Under the pieces are notes generated by a model, which did no database searches, was not told the origin of the DNA, and worked only from the letters and a program-made list of their open reading frames with translations. A DNA stretch of 64,000 nucleotides from contig NZ_QAJP01000003.1 in NCBI RefSeq assembly GCF_003852535.1, positions 310,001-374,000 on the forward strand, written 5' to 3'. How positions within the stretch are numbered: the stretch's first letter is position 1; the number at the start of each line of letters is the position of its first letter. Of this stretch, positions 8,613 to 18,291 are shown piece after piece. The position numbers and the translations under genes were made by a program. Source of the stretch: Herminiimonas sp. KBW02 (GTDB lineage Bacteria; Pseudomonadota; Gammaproteobacteria; Burkholderiales; Burkholderiaceae_D).

Positions 8613-9638
8613 TTATGTGTCTTCCCACACCACGCGATGCTTACCCTGTTCCTTGGCACGGTACAGTCGTCTATCTGCCAGCTCGATCAGATCGCTAGGT
8701 GCCTGCTCCGATTGCGGAACCAGTGTAGCGACACCTATGCTCACAGTGAGCCATGCGCCGGACGCAGCGTGTGCATGCGGGATCTGCAAGGCTTCCACCG
8801 CAGCACAGACTTTCTTGCCCGAGATGACGGCGCCATTGATGCCGGTTGCCGGCAAGATGATGGCGAACTCCTCGCCGCCGAAGCGGGCACTCAGATCGGC
8901 CGGGCGCATCGCGCTGGCTTCCAGTGATTTGGCGACCTTCTTCAATACCAGGTCGCCCGCAACGTGACCATAAGTGTCGTTGTATAACTTGAAGTTGTCG
9001 ACGTCGATCAGCAGTATCGATAGTTCCTGTTGCTCGCGACGCGCACGCTTCCATTCTGCACCCAGGTAGTCATCGAAGTAACGCCGATTGGCAATGCTGG
9101 TCAGACCATCGGTATTGGTCAGGCGCTGCAGTTCGAAGTTACTTTTTTGTAGCTGTTGCTGACTTTCGCGCAGCGCGCGGTAAGCGGCATCGCGTTGCAA
9201 GAGATTGTTGTACGAACGTGAGTGATACCGGATGCGCGCGATCAGTTCTATCGTGTCCGGCAACTTCACCATGTAGTCGTTGACGCCGGTAGCGAAGGCA
9301 TCGCGTTTGACCTCGGCATCTTCGCGCGTCGACAGTACGATGATCGGGATATCGCAGGTCGTTGCGTTCTGGCGGTACTGGCGTACCAGCGTCAGTCCGT
9401 CCACACCTGGCATCACCAGATCCTGCAGGATGACGGTGGGTTTGGTTTTTTCTGCGACGCGCAAGGCTTCATCCGCACGTGCGCAGTAGTGGAAGTCGAT
9501 ATTCGGGTCGTTCAATAAGGCGCGCCGTATCGCTTCGCCGACCATGGGCTGGTCATCTACCAGCAAGACCATGATCTTGTATTCTTCAGCCGGTAGATGG
9601 ATTCCGAGATCGCTGTCGCTCAGTGCGGAAGATTCCAT
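8613..9638 (-). CDS. wspR: WspR, response-regulator diguanylate cyclase
   Basis: A 341-residue REC-GGDEF protein that makes c-di-GMP when phosphorylated. The receiver domain spans about 20-140 with phospho-acceptor Asp73 in LQDLVMPG. A coiled linker (about 150-175) leads to a GGDEF domain whose active site is GGEEF at 254-258. The inhibitory I-site RPAD lies at 245-248, the expected five residues before it, so product inhibition is likely. I chose ATG 9638, with AGGGAT eight bases upstream; an in-frame TTG at 9659 adds seven residues. It is the last gene of the wsp cluster, the output of the WspE kinase. Confidence 0.95.
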   Translation of the reverse strand: MESSALSDSDLGIHLPAEEYKIMVLLVDDQPMVGEAIRRALLNDPNIDFHYCARADEALRVAEKTKPTVILQDLVMPGVDGLTLVRQYRQNATTCDIPIIVLSTREDAEVKRDAFATGVNDYMVKLPDTIELIARIRYHSRSYNNLLQRDAAYRALRESQQQLQKSNFELQRLTNTDGLTSIANRRYFDDYLGAEWKRARREQQELSILLIDVDNFKLYNDTYGHVAGDLVLKKVAKSLEASAMRPADLSARFGGEEFAIILPATGINGAVISGKKVCAAVEALQIPHAHAASGAWLTVSIGVATLVPQSEQAPSDLIELADRRLYRAKEQGKHRVVWEDT

Positions 9639-9655
9639 ATTTTTTATCCCTAGAT

Positions 9656-10666
9656 TCAATTAAACAGTTGGACTAATTTTTGTGCAATGCCGGATACGGG
9701 GAGTATGTCTGTCGCTGCACCCAGCGCAGCGGCTGCTTTGGGCATCCCGTACACAGAACTGCTTTCCTGATCCTGCACGATGGTGTGATATTTATGATCG
9801 TGCATCGCCTTCAGGCCGAGCGCGCCATCGCGTCCCATACCTGTCAGCAGTACTCCCACTGCCTTACCCTGCCATTGCTGCACCACGCTATGAAACAACA
9901 CATCGATGGACGGATGATAAATATCCATCGGTGACTCTGCGACATAACCGAGGCTGTCGCGATTCTTGATCAACAGGTGCTGATTGGTACCCGCAATAAA
10001 GACGGTGCCTCTCAGCGGCTGATCACCTTCCTTCGCCACGCGTACACGCAAGGCCGTTTGTTGCTGCAACCAGTCCGCCATGCCATCGACAAAAGCCGAA
10101 TTGATATGCTGCACGATAACGACTGCGGCCGGGAAGTCAGTCGGCAGGCCGCGCAAGAGTTCGGCCAATGCTGCCGGGCCACCTGCCGATGCGCCGATCA
10201 CTACCAGTTTGTTGGACGGATCAGCTTCGCGTATGGCAGCGGGCTTCTTCACAGGAGCCGGTGCTTCCACCTTCTTGCTCATGCGGGCGACTTTTTCTAT
10301 TTTCGCGATTAATGCGGCAGCGCCCTGCTGGAAGTTGCCGCCGGTCATGACCGGGGTCGTGACGACATCCAGCGCACCGTAACCCAACGCCTCATATACC
10401 TTGACGGCATTCGCACTGATATCAGCTGTCACCAGCAGGATCGGGCAAGGTGTCTTTTGCATGATGCGACGTGTTGCTTCAGCGCCGTCCGCGTTTGGCA
10501 TGATGATGTCCATCAGGACCACATCGGGTAACTGCCATGCGCACATCTCTGCTGCCTGTACACCGTCCTGAGCGACCCAGATGAGTTGATGTGCGGGGTG
10601 CTCTGCCAGCGCCCTGCGCAATATCTCAACTACCATGGGTACGTCATTGACGATGCCGATTTTCAC
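9656..10666 (-). CDS. wspF: WspF, CheB-type methylesterase response regulator
   Basis: A 336-residue protein: receiver domain with Asp53 (LMDIIMPN), a linker rich in Lys, Ala and Pro, and a CheB methylesterase domain from about residue 150. The catalytic triad is visible: Ser160 in GASAGGP, His187 in VQHI and Asp280 in GMGRDG. In the Wsp system this enzyme demethylates WspA and resets the signal; loss of WspF gives permanently high c-di-GMP. It starts with GTG at 10666, 2 bp after the wspE stop, and ends 17 bp before wspR, consistent with one operon. Confidence 0.95.
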   Translation of the reverse strand: MKIGIVNDVPMVVEILRRALAEHPAHQLIWVAQDGVQAAEMCAWQLPDVVLMDIIMPNADGAEATRRIMQKTPCPILLVTADISANAVKVYEALGYGALDVVTTPVMTGGNFQQGAAALIAKIEKVARMSKKVEAPAPVKKPAAIREADPSNKLVVIGASAGGPAALAELLRGLPTDFPAAVVIVQHINSAFVDGMADWLQQQTALRVRVAKEGDQPLRGTVFIAGTNQHLLIKNRDSLGYVAESPMDIYHPSIDVLFHSVVQQWQGKAVGVLLTGMGRDGALGLKAMHDHKYHTIVQDQESSSVYGMPKAAAALGAATDILPVSGIAQKLVQLFN

Positions 10667-10668
10667 GT

Positions 10669-12933
10669 TCAGGCCGCTCCTATCAAATCGGTGACAGCCT
10701 GTAACAGACTCTCGTCATGGAAACTGCTCTTAGTGAAGTAGTAATCGGCTCCGGCATCGAGGCCGCGTTGCCTGTCTTCTTCCCTGTCCTTGTATGAAAC
10801 GATCATCACGGGCAGCGCTTGCAGGTTGGTGGCTTGCCTGATCAGCGATACCAGTTCGATGCCATCCATGCGCGGCATGTCGATATCGGTAATGACCAGA
10901 TCGAAGTGTTCGGTACGTACCGCATTCCAGCCATCCATACCATCGACCGCGACGACGACCTGGTAACCGCAATTGCTGAGCAGCTTGCGTTCGAGCTCGC
11001 GCACCGTCAGTGAGTCATCCACCACCAGTACTTTCTTGCGTTTGACGTCGTTCTGGTTTTTGTTGCCATGCTGAACCACGTCCAGCTTGCCGGCTGCGGT
11101 CAGTTTTTCAACCGAGCGCACCATGTCGGCGACGTCGAGTATCAGGACCGGGTCGCCATCTTCCATCAGTGCGCCGGCCAGTACGTCCGGGATTTTGCCG
11201 AGACGGCTGTCGAGCGGTTGTACCACCAGCATGCGTTCGCCGAGGAAGGCGTCGACTGCCAGGCCGTAAGTGTGTTCATGATCACCGATGACGACCACCG
11301 AAACCAGGTCATCCTTGGCGCGTAGTTCACCTTTTTGCAAAATCTGATGTGCACTGACCAGGCCGATCTGGCGGCCGTCAAAGCTGAAGTGTTGCTGCCC
11401 TTCCAGCATGGCGAGCTGATCGCGTCGCAGTTCCAGCGTGCGGTTTACATAGGCCAGCGGGAAGGCATATGGTTCATCATTAATCGTCACCAGCAGACTG
11501 CGGATCACGGAAAGTGTCAGCGGCAGTTGCAACTGGAAGCGTGTGCCTTGTTCGACGGAACTCGAGATACGCATGGTGCCGCGCACCTGCTTGAGCATAT
11601 TGCTGACGACGTCGAGACCCACGCCACGACCGGATATGTCGGTGACGGTATCGCGCAGGCTAAAGCTGGGCAGTAGCAGGAATTCGAGTAATTCAGTTTC
11701 GCTTAGTTGTGCGACGGTGTCGGCATTCGATAACTTGCGCCGGATGATGGCGGCCCGCAGTTGATCCAGATCTATACCGGCGCCATCGTCACTGACGTTC
11801 ACCAGCAGCATGCCTGCACTATGTCGTGCTTCTAGCGTGATCGTGCCTTGCTCCGGCTTACCCGCCGCTTTGCGTTGCTGCGGACTTTCTATACCGTGAT
11901 CGATTGCGTTGCGCAGCAGATGGCCGATAGGCGCTTCCAGCTTCTCCAGGATGTCACGATCGATTTGCGTCGCGTTGCCGATGATGTCCAGTCGTACCGA
12001 TTTTCCCAGTGCATGGCCGACGTCGCGCACCATGCGCGCATAGCCCTGGGTGCCATCGGCAAACGGTCGCATGCGGCAAGCCAGCGCTTCATCGTATAAG
12101 CGTTGCGACAGATTCACTGAGCGACGATCAAATGTTTCCAGCTCACCCAGTTGATCGGCCACCATGTGCTGGCATTGCATCATTAGCGTGCGCACTTCGG
12201 ACAACGCGGCCTGCGTTGCTTCGTCTGCCGTTTGTGCTGACAGTTGTTGATGCAGCAGATCGAGAGCCTGCCCGGCTTCACGTTGTGTACGTTTGAGGCG
12301 CAGGATGGATGCGGTAAACGGTTTGAGGCGACGCGATTCAACCAGCGATTCACCACTCAGGCTGAGTAGCCGGTCCAGGTTGCGGGCGTTGACGCGTACC
12401 GAACGTATGCTGCTTTCACGTGTCTCAGATAGCGTAGTGCCGTTGCTGAGGGGGGGTGTTTCTGCTGCGATTTTTTCTTCTACATAGCTGGCTATGTTGT
12501 CCGGCGCACTGACTTGTTCTTCAGGCTCGGCCATGACGTTGGTCAGCCTGGCGATGAATGCAGTAATTTCGGGTTTGCCTGCTTTGTCGCCCCAGGTTTC
12601 ATCGTCGCCGGGCGGGTTGGCTATGCGTGTCAGCAAGTCCACGCCTTTCAGCAAGACATCGATTTGCTTGCGATGCAGCTGCAACTCGCCACGCTGTGCG
12701 AGGACGAAGCAATCTTCCATTACGTGCGCGACATCGACGCCTGCCGCCAGGCCGATGATGCGGGCCGCACCTTTGAGCGAGTGCGCTGCACGCATGCAGG
12801 CTTCCAGCTGATCGGCTGCGCGCGGATTCTGTTCGAGTTCGAGCAAGCCTATGCTGAGGACGTGTGTCTGGCTTTCCGCTTCCTGGCGGAATAGCTCCAG
12901 CATGGACATTTGGCTCAGGTCTGGCGAGCTCAT
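10669..12933 (-). CDS. wspE: WspE, hybrid CheA-type histidine kinase with C-terminal receiver
   Basis: A 754-residue kinase. The N-terminal Hpt domain carries the phosphorylated His51 in HSLKGAARI. A dimerisation and HATPase_c region follows (NAIDHGIE N-box, DDGAGID G1-box, GRGVGLDVV G2-box). A CheW-like domain comes next, then a receiver domain with Asp683 in ITDIDMPRMDG. This is the WspE architecture: signals from WspA through the CheW proteins drive phosphorylation of WspR and WspF. The start is ATG 12933, overlapping the wspD stop by 4 bp (ATGA) with GGAG upstream; a longer frame from 12972 lacks this support. Confidence 0.95.
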   Translation of the reverse strand: MSSPDLSQMSMLELFRQEAESQTHVLSIGLLELEQNPRAADQLEACMRAAHSLKGAARIIGLAAGVDVAHVMEDCFVLAQRGELQLHRKQIDVLLKGVDLLTRIANPPGDDETWGDKAGKPEITAFIARLTNVMAEPEEQVSAPDNIASYVEEKIAAETPPLSNGTTLSETRESSIRSVRVNARNLDRLLSLSGESLVESRRLKPFTASILRLKRTQREAGQALDLLHQQLSAQTADEATQAALSEVRTLMMQCQHMVADQLGELETFDRRSVNLSQRLYDEALACRMRPFADGTQGYARMVRDVGHALGKSVRLDIIGNATQIDRDILEKLEAPIGHLLRNAIDHGIESPQQRKAAGKPEQGTITLEARHSAGMLLVNVSDDGAGIDLDQLRAAIIRRKLSNADTVAQLSETELLEFLLLPSFSLRDTVTDISGRGVGLDVVSNMLKQVRGTMRISSSVEQGTRFQLQLPLTLSVIRSLLVTINDEPYAFPLAYVNRTLELRRDQLAMLEGQQHFSFDGRQIGLVSAHQILQKGELRAKDDLVSVVVIGDHEHTYGLAVDAFLGERMLVVQPLDSRLGKIPDVLAGALMEDGDPVLILDVADMVRSVEKLTAAGKLDVVQHGNKNQNDVKRKKVLVVDDSLTVRELERKLLSNCGYQVVVAVDGMDGWNAVRTEHFDLVITDIDMPRMDGIELVSLIRQATNLQALPVMIVSYKDREEDRQRGLDAGADYYFTKSSFHDESLLQAVTDLIGAA

Positions 12934-13604
12934 GTCAGGCTCCGGTTCAGTGCGTAGAACAAGAGATTGCAATCCAGCAGACCGATTTTCTTGTCTTTGC
13001 TGACGATCATCGCTTGCGTATAAGTCGTGTGCGATTGTGCCACCGTAGACGGCACCGTTTGCAGTTCGGCTTGCGTGAAGCGTTGTACACCCAGTACTTC
13101 ATCGACCGGGAAGACCAGGGTTTGACCCTGGTAGCCGACTACCAGCAGACGCTGGATTGCCGCTGCGCTTGCGCGCTCTGCACCCAGCATCTGGGTGAGT
13201 GACACGCACAGCAGCAGCGAGCCGCGTATATTGCTTAAGCCGAGTATTGCGCGATTGGTCTGATGCGGCAGGCTATGAATGGTGCGTTGCTCGGCGACTT
13301 CGACGATGGCGTCAGTCGGCAGAGCCAGCCATTCATTCCCGGCGCGGAAGATCAATGCGGAAACCGCAGTCTCGCTGCGCGCCAGGCTTTGTGCAGCCTG
13401 GCCCCAGTCGCTGATCATGTCTGCTGCTGATACCGGCCGGTCGAGCAAAGCCGAAGCGCCTGCTGCATAGGTCGGGCAATTCAGGCAGCGGAAGTAGTCT
13501 TGCAGTTTCGGGCAGGTACAGTCGCCGCGTATGCCTATGCGATTCCAGCAATCATCGATTTGTATGCTCATGACCGCATCACCTGTTTGCAGTTGTTCAT
13601 GCAT
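12930..13604 (-). CDS. wspD: WspD, CheW-like coupling protein with N-terminal cysteine cluster
   Basis: A 224-residue CheW-domain protein (about 80-215; includes FRAGNEWLALPTD and NIRGSLLLCVSL). In the Wsp complex two CheW-type proteins link the receptor WspA to the kinase WspE; this is the second. Before the CheW domain it has five cysteines within 25 residues (Cys19, 29, 31, 40 and 43; DCW, GDCTCP and RCLNCP), an arrangement I recall as typical of WspD. Their role is not clear to me. ATG 13604 has AGGAG upstream and overlaps the wspC stop by 8 bp. Confidence 0.92.
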   Translation of the reverse strand: MHEQLQTGDAVMSIQIDDCWNRIGIRGDCTCPKLQDYFRCLNCPTYAAGASALLDRPVSAADMISDWGQAAQSLARSETAVSALIFRAGNEWLALPTDAIVEVAEQRTIHSLPHQTNRAILGLSNIRGSLLLCVSLTQMLGAERASAAAIQRLLVVGYQGQTLVFPVDEVLGVQRFTQAELQTVPSTVAQSHTTYTQAMIVSKDKKIGLLDCNLLFYALNRSLT

Positions 13605-14868
13605 GCGGCTGCTCCTGGATAGCGGCTACGCGTTGTGCGCGTTGTTGCATTAAGCGGGCACCGGCAGCATCGCCTTGTGCGGCCAGCAGCGCTGCCAGAT
13701 GCGTCAACGCTTCATAGTGATTCGGTTGCAGGTAGATCGCCTTGCGATAGTGTTGCATCGCTTCGCCGGTATCGTGCCTGGCGTCGCTGATCAGGCCCAT
13801 CAGGTAGTAAGCAGCGGCATTCGGGCCATTTTGCTGCATGTATTCCTTGCACAGTCGCGCAGCGTCAAGCAGTTCACCCTGGTTTGCGCATTGCATCGCA
13901 CGTGCGAGTATCGCTTCGCTGGATGCTGCCTGCGCTACAGGAGCAGCTAGCGGTGCAGCAGGTGCAACAGGCGCAAACGGTTTCCGCAGTGGCGGTATCG
14001 GTGGTAACGCCTGCATCTTGACGGACGCAGGTACGGCGGGTTTGCTGGCTCTGAAGGGAGTCACGGCAGGTAAAGGTGTACTGCGCTTTTGAAAAGCGAA
14101 GGCGAGCGGTATGCCGGCTGAGGCCAGGTTGGGTCGTAGCATCACGCCTGCTTCTGCGGGGCCGACAAAAATCGTGCCTTGCGTATGCAGCAGTCGATCA
14201 AGCACTTGCACTGCTTGTTGTTGCATCTCGCGATCAAAGTAGATCAGGACATTGCGACACAGCACAAAGTCATACGGCTTTTCATTGCTCAAAAAATCCG
14301 GCGCAAACATATTGCCGTGGCGGAAATGCACTTGCTTCCGCACCAGTTCCGACAAGATCGATTCATCCTTGTCGGTGCTGAAGTGGCGGTCACGATATTC
14401 CAGCAATTTGCCACGGAAGGAATTGCGGCCATACACGCCGCGCTCGGCAGTTGCGAGCGAACGGTGACAGATGTCGATTGCGTCGATATGGAAGTTGGCT
14501 GGGGGGATGCCAGCGTCGAGCAAGGCCATCGCTACCGAATACGGTTCTTCACCGGTGGAACACGGCAGGCTGAGTACGCGTACGCACCGTTCCGGTTGCG
14601 CTGTGATTTGTTCGCGCGCCATCCGCGCCAGTGACAGGATGGCTTCGCGATCACGGAAGAACCAGGTCTCCGGCACGATGACCAGTTCGATCAATTCCTG
14701 TAGTTCTGCCGGCGCCGACTGCAAGGCCAGCAGATAAGCATCCTGGCTGAGTCCCAGCGTCGTCATGCGTTCGCTGACTGCGCGCTCTATCAGCATCATG
14801 CCGACCGATGCGACGTCCAGTCCCATACTGTGCCGAAGCAAACTGGCGATGCGGTTGAGCGTGGTCAT
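13597..14868 (-). CDS. wspC: WspC, CheR-type methyltransferase with TPR repeats
   Basis: A 423-residue protein. The N-terminal CheR domain (about 10-270) has the SAM-binding LSLPCSTGEEPYSVAM and the PYDFVLCRNVLIYFD motif of CheR enzymes. A Pro/Ala-rich linker (about 280-320) joins it to C-terminal tetratricopeptide repeats (about 325-415, for example AAYYLMGLISDARHDTGEA). It methylates glutamates of WspA; the TPR part is typical of WspC. ATG 14868 overlaps the wspB stop as ATGA, showing translational coupling. Confidence 0.95.
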   Translation of the reverse strand: MTTLNRIASLLRHSMGLDVASVGMMLIERAVSERMTTLGLSQDAYLLALQSAPAELQELIELVIVPETWFFRDREAILSLARMAREQITAQPERCVRVLSLPCSTGEEPYSVAMALLDAGIPPANFHIDAIDICHRSLATAERGVYGRNSFRGKLLEYRDRHFSTDKDESILSELVRKQVHFRHGNMFAPDFLSNEKPYDFVLCRNVLIYFDREMQQQAVQVLDRLLHTQGTIFVGPAEAGVMLRPNLASAGIPLAFAFQKRSTPLPAVTPFRASKPAVPASVKMQALPPIPPLRKPFAPVAPAAPLAAPVAQAASSEAILARAMQCANQGELLDAARLCKEYMQQNGPNAAAYYLMGLISDARHDTGEAMQHYRKAIYLQPNHYEALTHLAALLAAQGDAAGARLMQQRAQRVAAIQEQPHA

Positions 14869-15350
14869 GCGCTGGCCGCTTCCGGAAACAGCAATGCTTG
14901 CACCGAGGTGTCGAGCAAGTCCTGCACATTGATGCGCTGGATCAGGCCGTCATCACGCCGCAAGACCGGACCCAGATAAGCGGCATCATCGTTGGCGAGA
15001 CCCGAGTGGCTGAAGTCAGCCGGGTCGCAACGCAGGGTGTCGGTGGCTTTTTCCACCACCAGTCCAAGTAATTGGGGCGGCTTTCCCGCCGGTGTGTAGT
15101 GCACCAGCACCAGTCGGGTACTGAGGCGTGCTGCCGCCGCTTGTCCCGTCGCCAGCAGACTGACATCGAGCACCGGCACATGCTGACCGCCGTAGTTGAA
15201 CAGGCCCATCACCCATGATGGCGTACCCGGTACTTTTTTGAGCTGCGCCAGCGGTAAGACGAGTGCTACCTGCGCCGCTTCCAGCGCATAGCGGTCACGC
15301 CCGATCTGGAAGAGCAGGAAGAGCATTTTTTGTCCGTTACCGGCGGTCAT
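14865..15350 (-). CDS. wspB: WspB, CheW-like coupling protein
   Basis: A single-domain CheW protein of 161 residues (LFLLFQIGRDRYALEA at the start, then VMGLFNYGGQHVPVLDVS). It connects WspA to WspE. The ATG at 15350 lies 12 bp after the wspA stop with AGGACC upstream; its end overlaps wspC by 4 bp. No odd features. Confidence 0.93.
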   Translation of the reverse strand: MTAGNGQKMLFLLFQIGRDRYALEAAQVALVLPLAQLKKVPGTPSWVMGLFNYGGQHVPVLDVSLLATGQAAAARLSTRLVLVHYTPAGKPPQLLGLVVEKATDTLRCDPADFSHSGLANDDAAYLGPVLRRDDGLIQRINVQDLLDTSVQALLFPEAASA

Positions 15351-15362
15351 CTATCGGTCCTG

Positions 15363-16991
15363 TCAGGCCGAAACCTTGAAGCGCGATACGCCGTTACGCA
15401 GACCGTTGGAAACCAGGTGCAGTTCATCAATCGCCTGGCTCGATTGCTGCAGCGACTCGACCGTTTGTTGTGCGGCTTCGCTCAGTTGTACCAGTGCCTG
15501 GTTGATTTGTTCGGCGCTGTTGGCTTGCGCCTGCATGCCTTCATTGACGACCTGGAAGCGCGGTGCCAGTGCCTGCACCTGCGCAATGATTTGCGAGAGC
15601 TGGCTACCGACTTGCTGCACTTCCTGCATGCCGCGACGCACCTGGTCGGAGAATTTATCCATGCCCATTACACCGGCGGCAACGGCAGACTGGATTTCCT
15701 TGACCATCAATTCGATGTCATAGGTAGCGACTGCAGTCTGATCTGCCAGGCGACGGATTTCGGTTGCAACTACGGAGAAGCCGCGACCATATTCACCGGC
15801 TTTTTCTGCTTCGATCGCCGCGTTGAGCGACAGCAGATTGGTTTGATCGGCGACTTTGGTAATGGTGGTCACGACCTGATTGATGTTGCCGGCTTTTTCA
15901 TTCAGGATGGCCAGCTTGCCGCTGACCGAACCGGCGGCATCCATCACCGCCTGCATCGTATCTTCCATGCGCGTCAGGCCGGTCTGACCGTTGCCCGCCA
16001 GCGTGGCTGCCTGCTCCGATACCAGCGACACTTCATTCATGGTGCGTACCAGGTCGCGTGAAGTGGCAAAAATTTCACGCGAGGTTGCGCCGATTTCGGT
16101 GGTGGTGGCGGCGGTTTCCGCTGCGGTCGCCTGCTGCTGTTTGGAGGTGGCGGCAATTTCAGTGACCGAGGTAGAAACCTGGCCGGATGATTTTTGTGCC
16201 TGGCCGACCAGGATGGTCAGTTCGTCGGTCATGCGGTTGAAGCCGGAGGCCAGGTGCTCGAATTCATCCTTGCGTTCCAGATGCAGGCGTTGTGAGAAAT
16301 CACCGGAGCGCATGACGTCGAGGATGCTGATCAGTTTTTGCATAGGGACGGTAATCGCGCGCAACAGGAAGTAACCCCAGATGATCGCAGCCAGCAAAGC
16401 GACGATGAGCGCCACCACCATATTGATCTTGGCTTGATGGACGGAGTCGATGATGTGCTGTGCGGATTGATCGGCGATGACCTTGTTGCTTTCGGTGATT
16501 TTTTGTATCAGCGCATGCGCTTCTTTCCAGGCCGGGCGCAACTGATCAGTGAATAGTTTGTGCGTTGTCGTTGATGTGCGGCTCAGATCCTGGCGCAGGA
16601 TTTCTTGTTGAGCTTGCTGATAGCGGGCACGAGCCTGTTTGAATTGTTCGAACTGCGCTTTGTCGTCTGCGCTAAAGATCGATTTTTCGTATAGCACCTG
16701 CATCGTATTGATGCGGTCATTGTTGACTTGCAATTTGGCCAGGTCGGCCTTGCGGTTTGCTTCAGTGTCAGCAATCTCTGCAATCTGCTGCGTCAGCATA
16801 TAGTTTTCATACCAGTAGGCATTGATCATCGCACTGGCGTGCAGGCCGGGTGTCGAGTCATCGCGCATGCTGCTGGCTGCGTCATCAATTTTTGCCAGTC
16901 GTACCCAGGCCACCGCCGCCATCAAGGCCATCAACAGCAGGATGAGCGCAAAGCTTCCGAGGATCCGTTGTTTGATTGTCCAATTTTTCAT
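15363..16991 (-). CDS. wspA: WspA, membrane chemoreceptor-like sensor
   Basis: A 542-residue methyl-accepting protein and the first gene of the wsp operon. Membrane segments lie at about 10-30 and 190-212. Between them is a four-helix-bundle sensor of about 160 residues (4HB_MCP type). A HAMP domain (about 212-265) and a signalling domain follow; the hairpin tip reads [19 protein letters not shown]. In Pseudomonas WspA responds to surface contact. ATG 16991 has AGGAAAG about ten bases upstream. The 292 bp before it (16992-17283) hold the operon promoter; I can only point to weak boxes there. Confidence 0.94.
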   Translation of the reverse strand: MKNWTIKQRILGSFALILLLMALMAAVAWVRLAKIDDAASSMRDDSTPGLHASAMINAYWYENYMLTQQIAEIADTEANRKADLAKLQVNNDRINTMQVLYEKSIFSADDKAQFEQFKQARARYQQAQQEILRQDLSRTSTTTHKLFTDQLRPAWKEAHALIQKITESNKVIADQSAQHIIDSVHQAKINMVVALIVALLAAIIWGYFLLRAITVPMQKLISILDVMRSGDFSQRLHLERKDEFEHLASGFNRMTDELTILVGQAQKSSGQVSTSVTEIAATSKQQQATAAETAATTTEIGATSREIFATSRDLVRTMNEVSLVSEQAATLAGNGQTGLTRMEDTMQAVMDAAGSVSGKLAILNEKAGNINQVVTTITKVADQTNLLSLNAAIEAEKAGEYGRGFSVVATEIRRLADQTAVATYDIELMVKEIQSAVAAGVMGMDKFSDQVRRGMQEVQQVGSQLSQIIAQVQALAPRFQVVNEGMQAQANSAEQINQALVQLSEAAQQTVESLQQSSQAIDELHLVSNGLRNGVSRFKVSA

Positions 16992-17283
16992 GTAGGCAGG
17001 CTTTCCTGGCGAGTGGTTTTTAGTGCTGTGAGTAGGCGGAGGGACGGCGTTTTTTTATTGAATCTTGCCTCTGGGCATTATGGCCGAATAGGTAGGCGAA
17101 TGCCATATTTAAGTGCGAGACAGCTGTTAACAAACGCGGGTAAATACTGGGGGAGTTTTGCAGGTAAATCAAGTCGCGCGGCGACATGGTGTTGCAGCAC
17201 GGGCAAAGTGAGTCGTTGCAGTAAGTGGTTACTGACAGCAGATCAGGGCTGCAAGGGCTGCAGCCTGGTGTCGCTACCGGGGT

Positions 17284-17844
17284 TCAGACCGGATTCGCAA
17301 TCCACCAATAGCCGATGCCGCTGCCACTGCGCAAGACATAGCGGACGTTGTTGATGAAGCGTTGCGGGAATTTTCCGGCATCCTGGCTGGTGCTGACTTC
17401 TCGCAGCATGTCTTGCACCAGTTCAGTGGTTTTGCCCTGGCTCATGCGCGGATTGACGGCGGCTGCGACCACCTCTGAAATGGCGATGACATTGTTGCGG
17501 CTCTCGGTCGCTGCACCATGTTCAGCCACCAGCGCCGTGACGCTGGTGATATGGCCGGTGTCCTTGGAGACCGCGGCCGTCAGTGAGATGCCGCTGGGGA
17601 AGGTGTGCTGGAAATAGTCGTGGATCGGGCCGTGTTGTACTTCGACCTTATTGATTTTGAATGACTGGCCGTAGGCGCGTGAGGCCGCGTTGAAGGCGTT
17701 GGCGAACTGTTCCGTCGTCAGTTCGAATTCGGCTTCCCGGTTCAGGCTGCTGTGGCGCTCCGGTACATCGCTGCTCCGGGTTTCGACTGCTTTGCCGCAG
17801 GCGACCAAACATAGCGCCAATAAGGCGCACGTTATCGTCTTCAT
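17284..17844 (-). CDS. hypothetical lipoprotein
   Basis: A 186-residue protein with a lipoprotein signal: a short hydrophobic stretch followed by LCLVACGK, the Cys at about 16. The mature part has no motif I recognise. It contains SLTAAVSKDTGHITSVTALV and a conserved-looking C-terminal helix, and ends WWIANPV. It is the same strand as the wsp cluster but separated from wspA by 292 bp, so it is probably its own transcript. No function is assigned. Confidence 0.75.
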   Translation of the reverse strand: MKTITCALLALCLVACGKAVETRSSDVPERHSSLNREAEFELTTEQFANAFNAASRAYGQSFKINKVEVQHGPIHDYFQHTFPSGISLTAAVSKDTGHITSVTALVAEHGAATESRNNVIAISEVVAAAVNPRMSQGKTTELVQDMLREVSTSQDAGKFPQRFINNVRYVLRSGSGIGYWWIANPV

Positions 17845-18291
17845 GTCTCCTCCGTGACCCTCGCCAGGCGCGGATCCTGTCTGTCTGGTGTTTCTTTTAT
17901 ATGTTTTAGCGCGGCCTCAAGAGCTCCGCATATCAGGCAGATTACACCAGATTGGGCATGCTATTTGCGAGTTTTGAGGGGTTTTGGTGGCATTTTTTCA
18001 GTGTTTTTATATGTAAACGGCGAAAAAATGTACTGCCAGAAATATTTGTGGGGATAAGCGTAGAATCGCAGTCCTCGCCTAGTGTGCCTTGTGCTTGCGC
18101 GATTTTTCAGCCTGAAGTCGCACAAAACTGACAAATTTGTCAGTTTCTGGTCAGCAAGCCGACATAGACGACACGGTATATTGCCTGCTTAGTGGCGCTT
18201 TATGTCCAGGCACTCGCAGTCTGCCGCGCCCGGATAGTCATGCCGAGATCCGGGCTCCAGCGGTATCCCAAACAAGAACGGAAATTATTCG
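17845..18291. other. regulatory region between a lipoprotein gene and an RND operon
   Basis: This 447-bp divergent intergenic region has no convincing gene. It contains T-rich tracts around 17960-18010, a 22-bp perfect palindrome at 18125-18146 and a good -10 box (TATATT) at 18177-18182 reading toward the RND gene. Confidence 0.55.
18125..18146. promoter_or_regulatory. CusR/CopR-box-like perfect palindrome upstream of the RND operon
   Basis: A 22-bp perfect inverted repeat, each half AAACTGACAAA, with the core TGACAA and TTGTCA separated by two bases. The E. coli CusR box has the same TGACAA-N2-TTGTCA core with A/T flanks. The palindrome is 30 bp before a TATATT -10 box (18177-18182), so a bound regulator would sit just upstream of the -35 region, a usual activator position. 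The CusR-like regulator at 24232-24915, encoded at the end of the same gene set, is the likely binder (inference). Confidence 0.65.
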
